The notes beneath the pieces are model-generated. The model saw nothing but the letters and a program-made list of their open reading frames with translations, was not told the origin of the DNA and made no database searches. From Bdellovibrionales bacterium (GTDB lineage: Bacteria; Bdellovibrionota; Bdellovibrionia; Bdellovibrionales; JAMPXM01): a DNA stretch of 5,469 bases. The position numbers and the translations under genes were made by a program. The stretch spans positions 1 to 5,469 of the forward strand of contig SXSP01000088.1 in the NCBI GenBank assembly GCA_005792225.1. Reading direction: 5' to 3'. Below are positions 5,469 to 5,469 of this stretch, piece after piece (the stretch's first letter is position 1; each line of letters opens with the position of its first letter).

Positions 5469-5469
5469 C
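5325..5469 (-). other. rtcR: RtcR (sigma-54 activator) AAA+ fragment, probably foreign sequence at the contig edge
   Basis: Residues 1-48 of the edge ORF match the start of the RtcR AAA+ domain: GPTGAGKS (Walker A), then LARNLFELKKQRH, GRFVEVNCATLRGD and SALFG. E. coli RtcR, as I recall it, has nearly the same blocks in the same order and continues directly into H-V-K-GAFTGA, the sigma-54 contact loop. Here the match stops after SALFG and GAFTGA is missing, so this cannot be a working activator domain. By hand count, 5331-5469 has 98 of 139 G/C (about 70%) and 5181-5320 has 74 of 140 (about 53%). All six leucines before the break are CTG, while the first two leucine codons on the other side (residues 50 and 63) are TTA. 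The break falls near 5325. RtcR normally controls the rtcBA RNA repair genes, and nothing of that system is present here. Confidence 0.8.

Overview
The window reads as ordinary mid-GC bacterial chromosome (about 53% G+C where I counted), apart from its last ~140 bases at the right edge. It is gene-dense, has Shine-Dalgarno sites, uses GTG starts and contains overlapping operon pairs. The gene set is a DdrA/Rad52-like annealing protein, a RecD2-type helicase, a secreted PLC/P1-family zinc hydrolase and a MurQ/GCKR-like SIS protein. This would fit a Gram-negative of deltaproteobacterial or Bdellovibrionota grade, but that placement is a guess from gene content. No 16S rRNA or other marker is present.

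Layout. Positions 1-252 (minus) hold the N-terminal part of an EamA/DMT-type membrane transporter running off the left edge. Positions 253-613 are a divergent intergenic region with a candidate promoter for the transporter, an inverted repeat, a strongly base-paired segment that may be an RNA leader (about 405-543), and a GNRA-capped hairpin beside the next ribosome-binding site. Positions 614-1354 and about 1341-3593 (plus) are an overlapping pair: a putative single-strand annealing protein with an ExoX-like C-terminal domain, then a full-length RecD2-like superfamily 1B helicase. They look like a co-transcribed recombination/repair module. Positions 3556-4512 (minus) encode a secreted trinuclear-zinc hydrolase. 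It converges on recD2 and overlaps it tail to tail by 38 bases. Positions 4509-5468 (minus) are an ORF coupled to the hydrolase by an ATGA overlap. Most of it is the C-terminal part of a MurQ/GCKR-like SIS-domain protein.

The most unusual point is at the right edge. The first 48 visible codons of the last ORF are not SIS-like. They are a clear fragment of the sigma-54 activator RtcR (Walker A region), in about 70% G+C DNA with all-CTG leucines. At about 5325 the RtcR match stops in mid-domain, G+C drops to about 53%, and SIS-type sequence continues. An assembly or library chimera is the simplest explanation; a genuine recombination is the alternative.

I found no tRNA, rRNA, CRISPR array or insertion sequence. 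I did not find a clearly new biological system. The best candidates for novelty are the structured leader ahead of the annealase-RecD2 pair and the annealase-ExoX-C domain architecture.
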